A DNA stretch of 64,000 nt from Prosthecodimorpha hirschii (lineage in GTDB: Bacteria; Pseudomonadota; Alphaproteobacteria; Rhizobiales; Ancalomicrobiaceae). This document shows positions 21,075 to 30,332 of the stretch, one piece after another. The stretch is taken from positions 282,226 through 346,225 of the forward strand of contig NZ_LJYW01000001.1 in the NCBI RefSeq assembly GCF_001305515.1, given 5' to 3'. Numbering within the stretch: the stretch's first letter is position 1; every line of letters starts with the position of its first letter. The notes under the pieces were generated by a model, which saw nothing but the letters and a program-made list of their open reading frames with translations, searched no databases and was not told the DNA's origin. The translations under genes and the position numbers were made by a program.

Positions 21075-21080
21075 GCGTGA

Positions 21081-22490
<1,410 letters not shown>

Positions 22491-22578
22491 CCGGCCGCGC
22501 GGTCGTCAGCCTGTCGCCTTCGCCCCTCACCCGCCCTGCCGGCCGCCCACGGCCGCGTCCGCATTCGTCGAGGTTTCC

Positions 22579-23337
22579 ATGCGCATCCTGATCACCAATG
22601 ACGACGGCATCCATGCGCCGGGCCTCGCCGTGCTGGAAGAGATCGCGCGTGCGCTGTCGGACGATGTCTGGGTCGTCGCGCCGGAGACCGACCAGTCCGG
22701 CAAGGCGCATTCGCTGACCCTGTCGGATCCCCTGCGCCTGCGCGAGATCGACGCCCGCCATGTCGCGGTGCGCGGCACGCCGACCGACTGCGTGATTATG
22801 GGTCTGCGCCACATCCTGCCGGCGCGGCCGGATCTGGTCCTGTCCGGCGTCAACCGCGGCGCCAACATCGCCGACGACGTGACCTATTCGGGCACGGTCG
22901 CCGGCGCCATGGAGGGCACCATCCTGGGCGTCCCGTCGATCGCGCTCAGCCAGGCCTTCGGCTGGCCGAAGGGCTCCGACGTGCCCTGGGACACCGCGCG
23001 CGCCCACGGCCCGGACGTGATCCGGCGCCTGATCGAGGCCGGCATTCCCGACGGCGTGCTAATGAACGTCAACTTCCCGAACCGCGCGCCCGACGCCGTG
23101 ACCGGCGTCATCGCAACCGCCCAGGGCGAGCGCAATGGCGACCTGATCCATGTCGACGAGCGCATGGACAACCGCGGCTTCCCCTACTACTGGATCGCCT
23201 ATCGCCCGAAGCGCCTGGAACCGCTCGAAGGCACCGATTTGTGGGCCCTCGACCAGGGCGCCATCTCGGTCACCCCGCTCCGCCTCGACCTGACCGACCA
23301 CGGCCTGCGCCAGAAGCTCGCCCATACGTTCCGATAG
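22579..23337 (+). CDS. surE: 5'/3'-nucleotidase SurE
   Basis: SurE is a metal-dependent survival-protein phosphatase that removes phosphate from nucleoside 5'- and 3'-monophosphates. The 252-residue product begins [16 protein letters not shown], with the metal-binding Asp-Asp pair at residues 8-9. The conserved [20 protein letters not shown] loop and FPN followed by the C-terminal [15 protein letters not shown] block are present. It ends the housekeeping run. The related gene pcm, often the next gene in this group, is absent, and a repeat array follows instead. Confidence 0.97.
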   Translation: MRILITNDDGIHAPGLAVLEEIARALSDDVWVVAPETDQSGKAHSLTLSDPLRLREIDARHVAVRGTPTDCVIMGLRHILPARPDLVLSGVNRGANIADDVTYSGTVAGAMEGTILGVPSIALSQAFGWPKGSDVPWDTARAHGPDVIRRLIEAGIPDGVLMNVNFPNRAPDAVTGVIATAQGERNGDLIHVDERMDNRGFPYYWIAYRPKRLEPLEGTDLWALDQGAISVTPLRLDLTDHGLRQKLAHTFR

Positions 23338-23386
23338 TTTATGTCTGGGTTGCGCTTCGGTCGAGATTGCGTTTCGAGACTATGAC

Positions 23387-24769
23387 GATCCCTCGATAGC
23401 ATCCCCGGACAAGGCCCGTCAGGGCCGCCGATCCGGGGCCCACTCGCCTCGCGAGCACCGGCAAGATCGCGTTCGAAAACAAGGCCTTGCAACACGCTCC
23501 GAGCAGAGTGGGTCCCGGCTCTCCGCTACGCTCCGGCCGGGAATGCGATGGGAAATCACCCCTTCATTCCCAGATACTGGGGACCTTCTTCGATCCCGCA
23601 ATCGCATCCCCGGACAAGGCCCGAAGGGCCGCCGATCCGGGGCCTACTCGCCTCGCAGCGGCAGCAAGATCGCGTTCGAAAACAAGGTCTTGCGACATGC
23701 TCGCGGCAGAGTGGGTCCGGCTCTCCGCTGCGCTCCGGCCGGGAATGCGATGGGAGATCGCGCTTTCATTCCCAGATCCGGGGGACCTTCTTCGATCCCG
23801 CAGTCGCATCCCCGGACAAGGCCCGAAGGGCCGCCGATCCGGGGCCCACTCGTCTCGCGAGCGGCATCAAGATTGCGTTCGAAAACAAGATCTTGCGGCA
23901 CGCTCGCAGCAGAGTGGGTCCCGGCTCTCCGCTACGCTCCGGCCGGGAATGCGATGGGAAATCACCCCGTCATTCCCAGATCCGGAGGACCTTCTTCGAT
24001 CCCGCAGTCGCATCCCCGGACAAGGCCCGTAGGGCCGCCGATCCGGGGCCCACTCGTCTCGCGAGCGGCATCAAGATCGCGTACGAAAACAAGGTCTTGC
24101 GGCACGCTCGCAGCAGAGTGGGTCCCGGCTCTCCGCTGCGCTCCGGCCGGGAATGCGATGGGAGATCGCGCTTTCGTTCCCTGATCCGGGGGACCTTCTT
24201 CGATCCCTCGATAGCATCCCCGGACAAGGCCCGAAGGGCCGCCGATCCGGGGCCCACTCGCCTCGCGGGCGCCGGCAAGATCGCGTTCGAAAACAAGGCC
24301 TTGCGACACGCTCGCAGCAGAGTGGGTCCCGGCTCTCCGCTCCGCTCCGGCCGGGAATGCGATGGGAGATCACCCGATCATTCCCAGATCCCGGTGACCC
24401 GCGTCTATCTCACGACGCATCCCCGGACAAGGCCCGAAGGGCCGCCGATCCGGGGCCTACTCTCCTCGCGATCGCCGGCAAGATTGCGTTCGAAAACAAG
24501 GTCTTGCGACACGCTCGCAACAGAGTGGGTCCCGGCTCTCCGCTGCGCTTCGGCCGGGAATGCGATGGGAGATCAACCATTCATTCCCTGATCCGGGAGG
24601 ACCTTCTTCGATCCCTCGATAGCATCCCCGGACAAAGCCCGAAGGGCCGCCGATCCGGGGCCACCTCGCCTCGCGAGCGGCATCAAGATTGCGTTCGAAA
24701 ACAAGGTCTTGCGCCACACTCACAACAGAGTGGGTCCCGGCTCTCCGCTGCGCTCCGGCCGGGAATGCG
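23387..24769. repeat. Seven-copy tandem array of a palindrome-rich unit of about 204 bp
   Basis: The core ATCCCCGGACAAGGCC (AAGCC in the last copy) starts at 23401, 23606, 23808, 24012, 24216, 24419 and 24624, giving periods of 205, 202, 204, 204, 203 and 205 bases. Six units are complete; the seventh stops near 24769. Each unit contains nested inverted repeats. CCCCGGA pairs with TCCGGGG around an inner GGCCC/GGGCC stem. TCCCGGC pairs with GCCGGGA, GGGAATG with CATTCCC, and GGGGCCCACTC nearly with GAGTGGGTCCC. Copies differ by scattered substitutions. Long frames cross the array on both strands, but they are by-products of GC-rich repetition and show no family. Flanks 23338-23386 and 24770-24802 hold no gene. 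Confidence 0.93.
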
Positions 24770-24802
24770 GCTTCGGGGTGGGTCCCGGTATAGTGCTTGC
24801 CC

Positions 24803-25477
24803 TCAGCCCGGTACGTCCGCAACGGGGAAGCGGAGGCGTTCCTCGGGAACGACAAGGCCGGCGGAAATGACCAGCTTGGCGGCATCCTCGATCGACATGT
24901 CGAGCAGGATCACGTCGCGGCGCGGCACGAACATGATGTAGCCGCCGGTCGGATTCGGGGTCGTGGGGATGAAGACGGTCAGGAAGTCGGAATCCGGACC
25001 GAGACGGGCGCGGATTTCCCCGCGTGCCGGCGCCGACACGAAGACGATCGACCAGACGCCCTTGCGCGGCCATTCGATCAGGCCGGCCTGGGTGAAGCTG
25101 TTCGCGCGGTTGGCGACCACGGTCTCGAAGACCTGCTTCAGCGTCTTGTAGACCGGGCGGACGAAGGGCGTGCGGTCGAGCAGCTGCTCACCATAGGAGA
25201 TCAGCGAGCGGCCGATCAGCGAGGCGGTGGCCGCGCCCAGCATGGTGATGCCGATCATGCCGACCAGCAGCCCGAAACCCGGCAGGGCGAAGGGGAGATA
25301 GGTATCCGGGTTCCAGGACGGCGGGATCAGCGGCTTCACGGTCGCGTCGACCCAGTCGATCAGCGACCGGGCGATATAGAAGGTGATCGCCAGCGGGCCG
25401 ACCACCACGATGCCGGTCACGAAATTGTTGCGCAACTGCGTGACCGCATTCTGCCGCTGCTGGTGTTCCTCCGCCAT
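24803..25477 (-). CDS. DUF502 family inner-membrane protein
   Basis: The 224-residue protein has two transmembrane helices (NNFVTGIVVVGPLAITFYIA near 16-35, and PGFGLLVGMIGITMLGAATA near 64-84). They are followed by the signature LLDRTPFVRPVYKTLKQV and a soluble C-terminal domain with PTTPNPTGGYIMFVPRRDV. These are the marks of DUF502. No biochemical role is established for the family; in alphaproteobacteria it often sits beside recG, which is not the case here. Its 3' end borders the repeat array. Confidence 0.9.
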   Translation of the reverse strand: MAEEHQQRQNAVTQLRNNFVTGIVVVGPLAITFYIARSLIDWVDATVKPLIPPSWNPDTYLPFALPGFGLLVGMIGITMLGAATASLIGRSLISYGEQLLDRTPFVRPVYKTLKQVFETVVANRANSFTQAGLIEWPRKGVWSIVFVSAPARGEIRARLGPDSDFLTVFIPTTPNPTGGYIMFVPRRDVILLDMSIEDAAKLVISAGLVVPEERLRFPVADVPG

Positions 25478-25624
25478 TCCGTCCCCGTCGTCACACGCCC
25501 GCCCGCCCGGATGCTACTCGGGTCGGCGCGTCGGCAAAAGCCGTTTCGCGCGGCAGGCCGTACCGTCGTACCGCATCTTTCCTGGGCAGACCGCGGCGTG
25601 GCGATGCCGGCTAACGAAATCGGG

Positions 25625-26599
25625 TCAGTCGCCGCGGCGGGTTTCCGCCAGGACGCCGAGATAGGTCTGCGCGACCGTGGAAGCCGCGATGGCGGTGATG
25701 TCGGCGTGATCGTAAGCCGGCGCCACTTCGACCACGTCGCCACCGACGAAGCCGATATCGCCGAGCGCGCGCAGGATCGACAGCGCCTCGCGCGACGAGA
25801 GCCCGCCCGCCACCGGCGTGCCCGTGCCGGGCGCGAAGGCCGGATCGAGGCAATCGATGTCGAAGGTCATGTAGGCCGCCCCGGAGCCGACGCGGTTCTC
25901 GATTCGGCGGATGACGCCGAAGATGCCGATATCGTCGAGTTCGTAGCCGTGGATGATCTCGATGCCGCAGGTCTCCGGCGCATGGGTGCGAATGCCGACC
26001 TGGATCGAACGGTCCGGGTCGATCACACCCTCGCGCACCGCGCGCAGGACGAAGGACCCGTGGTCGATCCGCTCGCCGTCGTCGGGCCAGGTGTCCTGAT
26101 GGGCATCGAACATGACCAGGCCGAGCGCCCCGTAGACCGCCGCATGCGCCTTGAGCAGCGGCCAGGTCACCGAATGATCGCCGCCGAGCGAGAAGAGATG
26201 GCAGCCGGCATCGAGGATCTCGCGCGCCTGGCGCTCGATCAGGCCATGGGCCTCCCAGGGCCGGCCGTAGTCCCAGACCGCGTCGCCGTAGTCGACCACC
26301 GCAAGGGCCGCGAAGGGATCGGCCTCGAAGGGATATTGCGGGTCGCCGTCGAAGATCGCCGAGGCGCGTCGGATCGCCTGCGGTCCGAAGCGGGCGCCGG
26401 ATCGGTTGGAGACGGCACTGTCGAACGGAATGCCCCAGACGACGGCGTCGACGCCGGCCAGGTCGCGCGTCAGCCGCCGACGCATGAAGGACAGCACGCC
26501 GCCATAGGTCGGCTCGGCCGCACCGCCAAGCAGCGACGGTCCGAACACGGCATTGTCGGTGGGACGCGGGCGAAGGGGATCTTTCGTGGGCTCGGCCAT
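25625..26599 (-). CDS. speB: Agmatinase / ureohydrolase family protein
   Basis: Ureohydrolases split agmatine (or a guanidino analogue) into urea and an amine. The 324-residue product keeps all six Mn ligands: His142 in LGGDHS, Asp165-His167-Asp169 in FDAHQDT, and Asp247-Asp249 in FDIDCLDPAFAPGTGTP. The N-terminal DAVVWGIPFDSAVSNRSGAR is the usual substrate-lid region. Polyamine synthesis through agmatine is the likely role, but guanidinobutyrase or guanidinopropionase cannot be excluded from sequence. It is single, with no arginine decarboxylase in view. Confidence 0.88.
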   Translation of the reverse strand: MAEPTKDPLRPRPTDNAVFGPSLLGGAAEPTYGGVLSFMRRRLTRDLAGVDAVVWGIPFDSAVSNRSGARFGPQAIRRASAIFDGDPQYPFEADPFAALAVVDYGDAVWDYGRPWEAHGLIERQAREILDAGCHLFSLGGDHSVTWPLLKAHAAVYGALGLVMFDAHQDTWPDDGERIDHGSFVLRAVREGVIDPDRSIQVGIRTHAPETCGIEIIHGYELDDIGIFGVIRRIENRVGSGAAYMTFDIDCLDPAFAPGTGTPVAGGLSSREALSILRALGDIGFVGGDVVEVAPAYDHADITAIAASTVAQTYLGVLAETRRGD

Positions 26600-26662
26600 G
26601 CGGGATCGCTAGCACGCTCCCGTGCGGGCGGCCAGTCCTCCCGCGCGGCACGACGGGTGCCC

Positions 26663-26696
26663 AAAACGACGAAGCGCCCCACAAGGGGGCGCTTCG
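26663..26696 (-). terminator. Rho-independent terminator of rplM-rpsI
   Basis: On the minus strand an 11-bp stem (26670-26680 with 26686-26696) with a five-base loop is followed by GTCGTTTT. It lies 28 bases beyond the rpsI stop. Confidence 0.8.
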
Positions 26697-26724
26697 AAAC
26701 CTTCGCGAAGTACAATCGAACCGA

Positions 26725-27210
26725 TCAGCGCTTCGAGAACTGGAAGCTGCGGCGGGCCTTGGCGCGGCCGTACTTCTTGCGCTCGACGACGCGGCTGTCG
26801 CGGGTGAGGAAGCCGTAGGGCTTCAGCGCGCCGCGCAGTTCCGGCTCGAAATAGGTCAGCGCCTTGGAGATGCCGTGGCGCAGCGCGCCGGCCTGACCGG
26901 ACAGACCGCCGCCTTCGCAGGTGGCGATCACGTCGAACTGGCCGTCGCGGTTGGCCGCCAGGATCGGCTGCATGATCAGCATCTGCAGGACCGGGCGAGC
27001 GAAATAGCTCGTGAAGTCCTTGCCGTTGACGGTGATCTTGCCGGAGCCGCGAACCAGCCAGACGCGGGAGACCGCGTTCTTGCGCTTGCCGGTGGCGTAG
27101 GCGCGGCCGAGCGAGTCGACCTTGCGCTCATGAACCGGAGCCGCCGCCTGCGTGGACGCGGCGACGCCCATGGCCTGGCCGAGTTCGGAGAGAGACTGGA
27201 CTTCGGTCAT
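26725..27210 (-). CDS. rpsI: 30S ribosomal protein S9
   Basis: S9 contacts the P-site tRNA anticodon with its C-terminal tail. The 161-residue protein has an N-terminal extension of about 30 residues (usual in alphaproteobacteria), then [21 protein letters not shown]. It ends in the basic tail [17 protein letters not shown]. It follows rplM with a two-base gap. Confidence 0.98.
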   Translation of the reverse strand: MTEVQSLSELGQAMGVAASTQAAAPVHERKVDSLGRAYATGKRKNAVSRVWLVRGSGKITVNGKDFTSYFARPVLQMLIMQPILAANRDGQFDVIATCEGGGLSGQAGALRHGISKALTYFEPELRGALKPYGFLTRDSRVVERKKYGRAKARRSFQFSKR

Positions 27211-27212
27211 GA

Positions 27213-27674
27213 TCAGGCCCCCACATTCTTGCGGTTGAGCGACTTCACATCGAGCGCCGTCGGCTGCTGGGCGTCATGCGGATGCGAAGCGCCGGCATAG
27301 AGCTTCAGGTGGGTCATCTGCTTGCGGGCCAGGGGACCGCGCGGCAGCATGCGCAGCACGGCCTTCTCGAGCACGCGCTCCGGGAAGCGACCCTCGATGA
27401 TCTTGCGCGCGGTCCGCTCCTTGATGCCACCGGGATGACCGGTGTGCCAGTAGTAGACCTTGTCGTTGTACTTGTTGCCGGTCAGCACGACCTTGTCGGC
27501 ATTGACGACGATGACGTGATCGCCGCAGTCGACATGCGGAGTGAAGGTCGGCTTGTGCTTGCCGCGCAGGCGCATGGCGATGAGGGAGGCGAGGCGACCG
27601 AGTACGACGCCTTCGGCGTCGATCAGGATCCACTTCTTCTCCACCTCGGCCGGCTTCGCCGAATAGGTGCTCAT
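27213..27674 (-). CDS. rplM: 50S ribosomal protein L13
   Basis: L13 is an early assembly protein of the large subunit. The 153-residue protein starts [20 protein letters not shown]. It has [20 protein letters not shown] and the [20 protein letters not shown] block, then [20 protein letters not shown]. It leads the two-gene ribosomal operon with rpsI; the leader from the predicted promoter is about 165 bases. Confidence 0.98.
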   Translation of the reverse strand: MSTYSAKPAEVEKKWILIDAEGVVLGRLASLIAMRLRGKHKPTFTPHVDCGDHVIVVNADKVVLTGNKYNDKVYYWHTGHPGGIKERTARKIIEGRFPERVLEKAVLRMLPRGPLARKQMTHLKLYAGASHPHDAQQPTALDVKSLNRKNVGA

Positions 27675-27839
27675 GGGTTTCGTCCTGGTTCAGGAGAAAG
27701 GTAGAAGGAGTCGGACCGGCTCCCCTGCCCTCCCGGATCCGTTGCCGGCGCCTCGGCACCGGGTGCGGATCGGGCGAACCCTGCGGGATCGTCCGAAAAC
27801 GAGACGACGGCCGTCGCCGGCCGCCGCGTTCGGGCTTTG

Positions 27840-27868
27840 ATGTACTGGCACGAAGCCGACAAGTCAAG
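27840..27868 (-). promoter_or_regulatory. Probable promoter of rplM-rpsI
   Basis: On the minus strand CTTGAC (27868-27863), a 17-base spacer and GTACAT (27845-27840) resemble the alphaproteobacterial consensus. The -35 box is perfect and the -10 box is weak. Confidence 0.45.
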
Positions 27869-27924
27869 CGTCACATCGGGCGCAAAAAATCGAATTATCC
27901 GTTCAATATCATCACGTTAGACGT

Positions 27925-27966
27925 ATGCGGCATCATAATACCGCCATGCGGTACGATAATACCGTC
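27925..27966. repeat. AT-rich direct repeat of 21 bp, two copies
   Basis: ATGCGGCATCATAATACCGC (27925-27944, unit ends 27945) and ATGCGGTACGATAATACCGT (27946-27965, unit ends 27966) match at 17 of 21 positions. They lie right at the 3' end of the outer-membrane protein gene, inside an A+T-rich patch (about 27880-27966) that is unlike its surroundings. Confidence 0.6.
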
Positions 27967-28957
27967 AGAATTCGAGGCCGATCTTGAGCATGCCGCGATG
28001 CCGGTCGAAGGCATCGAGATTGAGCCGGCCATGGCTGTCCGGGCCGTTGCCCCAGACCTGCGTGCTCCAGGCTGCCGCCACCGACACCTTGCCGCTGATC
28101 TTCCAGAAGAAGGTCGGGCCGAGGAACAGGGCCGTCCCCTCGCGCTTGCCGAACACGTCCTCGAAGGCCGACTCGAGTCGCGCCTCGGCACCGATCGTGG
28201 CCCGCTTGGTGAAGCGCCAGGACAGCGCGCCCGAGGCGAAGACCGAGGATTCGGTCTCCCAGGCCTCGCCGTTCTCCCGGCCGCGGCCGAGCTCGAAGCC
28301 GGCATTGGCGGCCGCATAGAGCGTGTTGGGCATCACGACCCAGTCGCTCAGCGCCGTCAGTCCGCCCTGATAGAACCGGCCGGATTGGCCGCTCGCCTCG
28401 TCATGGCGGCGCCATTCCAGTTCGCCCTCGACCGCGAAGCCGACCGGGCCGTCGATGTCCTTCTGCAGGATGGCGATCTTCGGCGAGACCGACAGGCCGT
28501 CGAAACCGAAGCTGGAGAGGTTGTCGAGCTGCGGCACGTTGCGGACGCGATGGGCATCGGTGAAGGCCGCAAAGCCCATCTGAATGCGGTCGGTGATGCC
28601 GTATTCGGCCTCGCTTTCGGTCTGGAAGGCGCGGTAGCTGCCCTTGGAGCGGCCGAAGGCGCCGGTCAGCGTCGAGCTGGCCTCCCACTTGCCCTCGCCG
28701 GCGGTCGCAGCCCCCTGGCTGAACCCGAACGCGTCCTCGACTTCAAAACCGTCGTCTTCGACCTCGGCCTCAACCGCGGCCGGTGCCGGCTTCGCCGCGA
28801 CCACGGGGGCCGGCTTGACGGGTGCCTTGGCGGATGCCGCCTGGGCCTCCGATGCGCCGAGGCTCAGGACCGCAGCCGTCAGACCCGCGAGCAGGAATCC
28901 CGCCATCGGCGCCGCATCGGCCCGGCAAACCGCAAAACTCGTCTTCGTCGTCTTCAT
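27965..28957 (-). CDS. Outer-membrane beta-barrel protein
   Basis: The 330-residue product starts MKTTKTSFAVCR; this ATG is preferred to one 21 codons upstream because a signal peptide then begins directly, with cleavage near Ala-Gln-Ala at about residues 38-41. A Pro/Ala/Val/Lys linker and an acidic segment follow. The rest is about 260 residues of alternating hydrophobic and polar strands, such as VGFAVEGELEWRRHDEASG and RATIGAEARLESAFEDVFG. The chain ends in KIGLEF, with the terminal Phe that the BAM complex recognises. No channel family could be named. The gene is single, with its 3' end at the 21-bp repeats. Confidence 0.72.
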   Translation of the reverse strand: MKTTKTSFAVCRADAAPMAGFLLAGLTAAVLSLGASEAQAASAKAPVKPAPVVAAKPAPAAVEAEVEDDGFEVEDAFGFSQGAATAGEGKWEASSTLTGAFGRSKGSYRAFQTESEAEYGITDRIQMGFAAFTDAHRVRNVPQLDNLSSFGFDGLSVSPKIAILQKDIDGPVGFAVEGELEWRRHDEASGQSGRFYQGGLTALSDWVVMPNTLYAAANAGFELGRGRENGEAWETESSVFASGALSWRFTKRATIGAEARLESAFEDVFGKREGTALFLGPTFFWKISGKVSVAAAWSTQVWGNGPDSHGRLNLDAFDRHRGMLKIGLEF

Positions 28958-29204
28958 AGTCGCCCCCACGTTGCCGACAAAAGTGACGTGCGGCGGACCA
29001 CCCCGCAACGCATACGGCAACCGAATGCGCAGAACGGTGACAGGGTGTGGCAGGGCGGTGACAAACCGCTAACGATCTTGGCAGAATTGTAAGAACCCGG
29101 CCGCTGCCCGGTCGAGGCGATGGCCGCTGAATACCCGAAACCTGTGAATATCCTGAGACCGGCTACCGTCCGGCGGAGCGCGGTGACCCGTCCGCTTGCG
29201 CGCC

Positions 29205-29636
29205 TCAGCGCGCGGGAATCGAGTAGGTCATGGTGACATGGGCGACGATCGCGTCGCTGCCTTCGGCCCGCGTCGCGCATTCGACCACGAAAAGCCGCTT
29301 GCCGGCCTTCAGGATGCGGCAGGTGCAGAGAAGATCGCCCGGGTCGGGCTTTGACAGGAAGTTGATCGTCGCGCTGGTCGTCACGGCGAGGCCGACCGGG
29401 CCGAGATGGCCGAGCACCGCCACATAGGCGGCCAGATCGGCGAGCGCGAACAGCGACGGACCCGAGACGGTGCCGCCGGGGCGCAGATGGCGATCCTGGG
29501 CGCTCAGGCGCATCACGGCGACGCCCGGCGCGAGTTCGTCGATCGAAAAGGCCCGCCCGCCGATGTGTATCTGCGGAAATTCCCGGTCGAGGAAGTCGGA
29601 AACCTCGTCCTTGGTCATCATCAGCGTCGTCGCCAC
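29205..29636 (-). CDS. PaaI-type hotdog thioesterase
   Basis: The 143-residue protein has a hotdog-fold core, with the helix segment GGTVSGPSLFALADLAAYVA and strands VTTSATINFLSKPDPGDLL and RLFVVECATR. PaaI-like proteins hydrolyse acyl- or aryl-CoA thioesters; the substrate here is unknown. The start is uncertain. The GTG at 29636 follows GGGGGGAA at good distance, while ATG codons at 29621 and 29618 would shorten it by five or six residues. A short spacer of about 250 bases separates it from the outer-membrane gene downstream. Confidence 0.82.
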   Translation of the reverse strand: MATTLMMTKDEVSDFLDREFPQIHIGGRAFSIDELAPGVAVMRLSAQDRHLRPGGTVSGPSLFALADLAAYVAVLGHLGPVGLAVTTSATINFLSKPDPGDLLCTCRILKAGKRLFVVECATRAEGSDAIVAHVTMTYSIPAR

Positions 29637-30332
29637 GCCATTTCCCCCCGTTGCCGTCCAGGCTCGATCGGAGTTTAGCGGCACAACAGCAACCGTCGAG
29701 ACGGCCGAAGGGTTTGGCTGACCGTCCGCGGCTTTTCCTTGCAATGGAGTACCGGTCTCCTTAAAAGATGGGGACAAGGAATCCGTCCTCCGTCCGAACA
29801 TGCGTCCGGTAAACGACGTCGCGACCGAGTGCCCGTCAGGTTCGCCAGAGCGGCCAACCACGAGGAGCGCTTGAGCATCGTGACTTTTCCACCGGATGTT
29901 CGACCGGGAGGCGTCTCCGGGGCTCCTTGCCGGCGCATCCGCGCGGACAGCGGAGCATCCGCCGACGTGCCGTGCGTGCTTCGTGCGGCTCCGACGCGAA
30001 ACAAAAACCGCCAACCGGCCCGAACGGCTGCCTCGCGTGGGCGCGTCGGGAGGAAGGCTCCACCGTGGCGCGTGGCACGCGTCCGCGGACATACTCGAGC
30101 GACAGGGTCCATGCCGAGGCCATGAGGGGTACGAACGGTCGCAGCGTGACGGAAGGGGGGTCGGCACAGGTCCGGACGCTCTACCGTCACTGTCCGCCCG
30201 TGCCCACGCGTTCCGCCGCCTCCGCGACCGACCTGTCAATTCTCATGAATCCCAACAAGACGGCCTCCCTGGACCCCGGTCACCGCATGCGGTTGCCGGG
30301 CTTTGGCGCGTGGGCCGCGGAGCAATTCATCC
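29637..30332. other. Long gene-free leader region upstream of rne
   Basis: About 700 bases lie between the thioesterase start and rne. Frames on both strands look like GC-rich noise. CTTGCA (29738-29743), 17 bases and TTAAAA (29761-29766) could be an rne promoter, which would give a leader of more than 550 bases. rne transcripts in other proteobacteria have long leaders used for autoregulation by RNase E. The near-palindrome GGAGTACCGGTCTCC lies inside that spacer. All of this is tentative. Confidence 0.35.

Noticed and set aside
23548-24591. Frames of up to 347 codons through the repeat array
   Set aside because: They arise because the unit is near a multiple of three and GC-rich; several frames on both strands are open at once and all give Arg/Pro/Ser-rich repeats with no start signal.
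23387-24769. A CRISPR array
   Set aside because: The units are about 204 bp and similar over their full length, without short repeats separated by unique spacers, and no cas gene is present.
27895-28317. A minus-strand frame ending in GIIVPHGGIMMPHT over the 21-bp repeats
   Set aside because: It lies mostly opposite a different frame of the outer-membrane gene; the repeated peptide simply reflects the DNA repeat.
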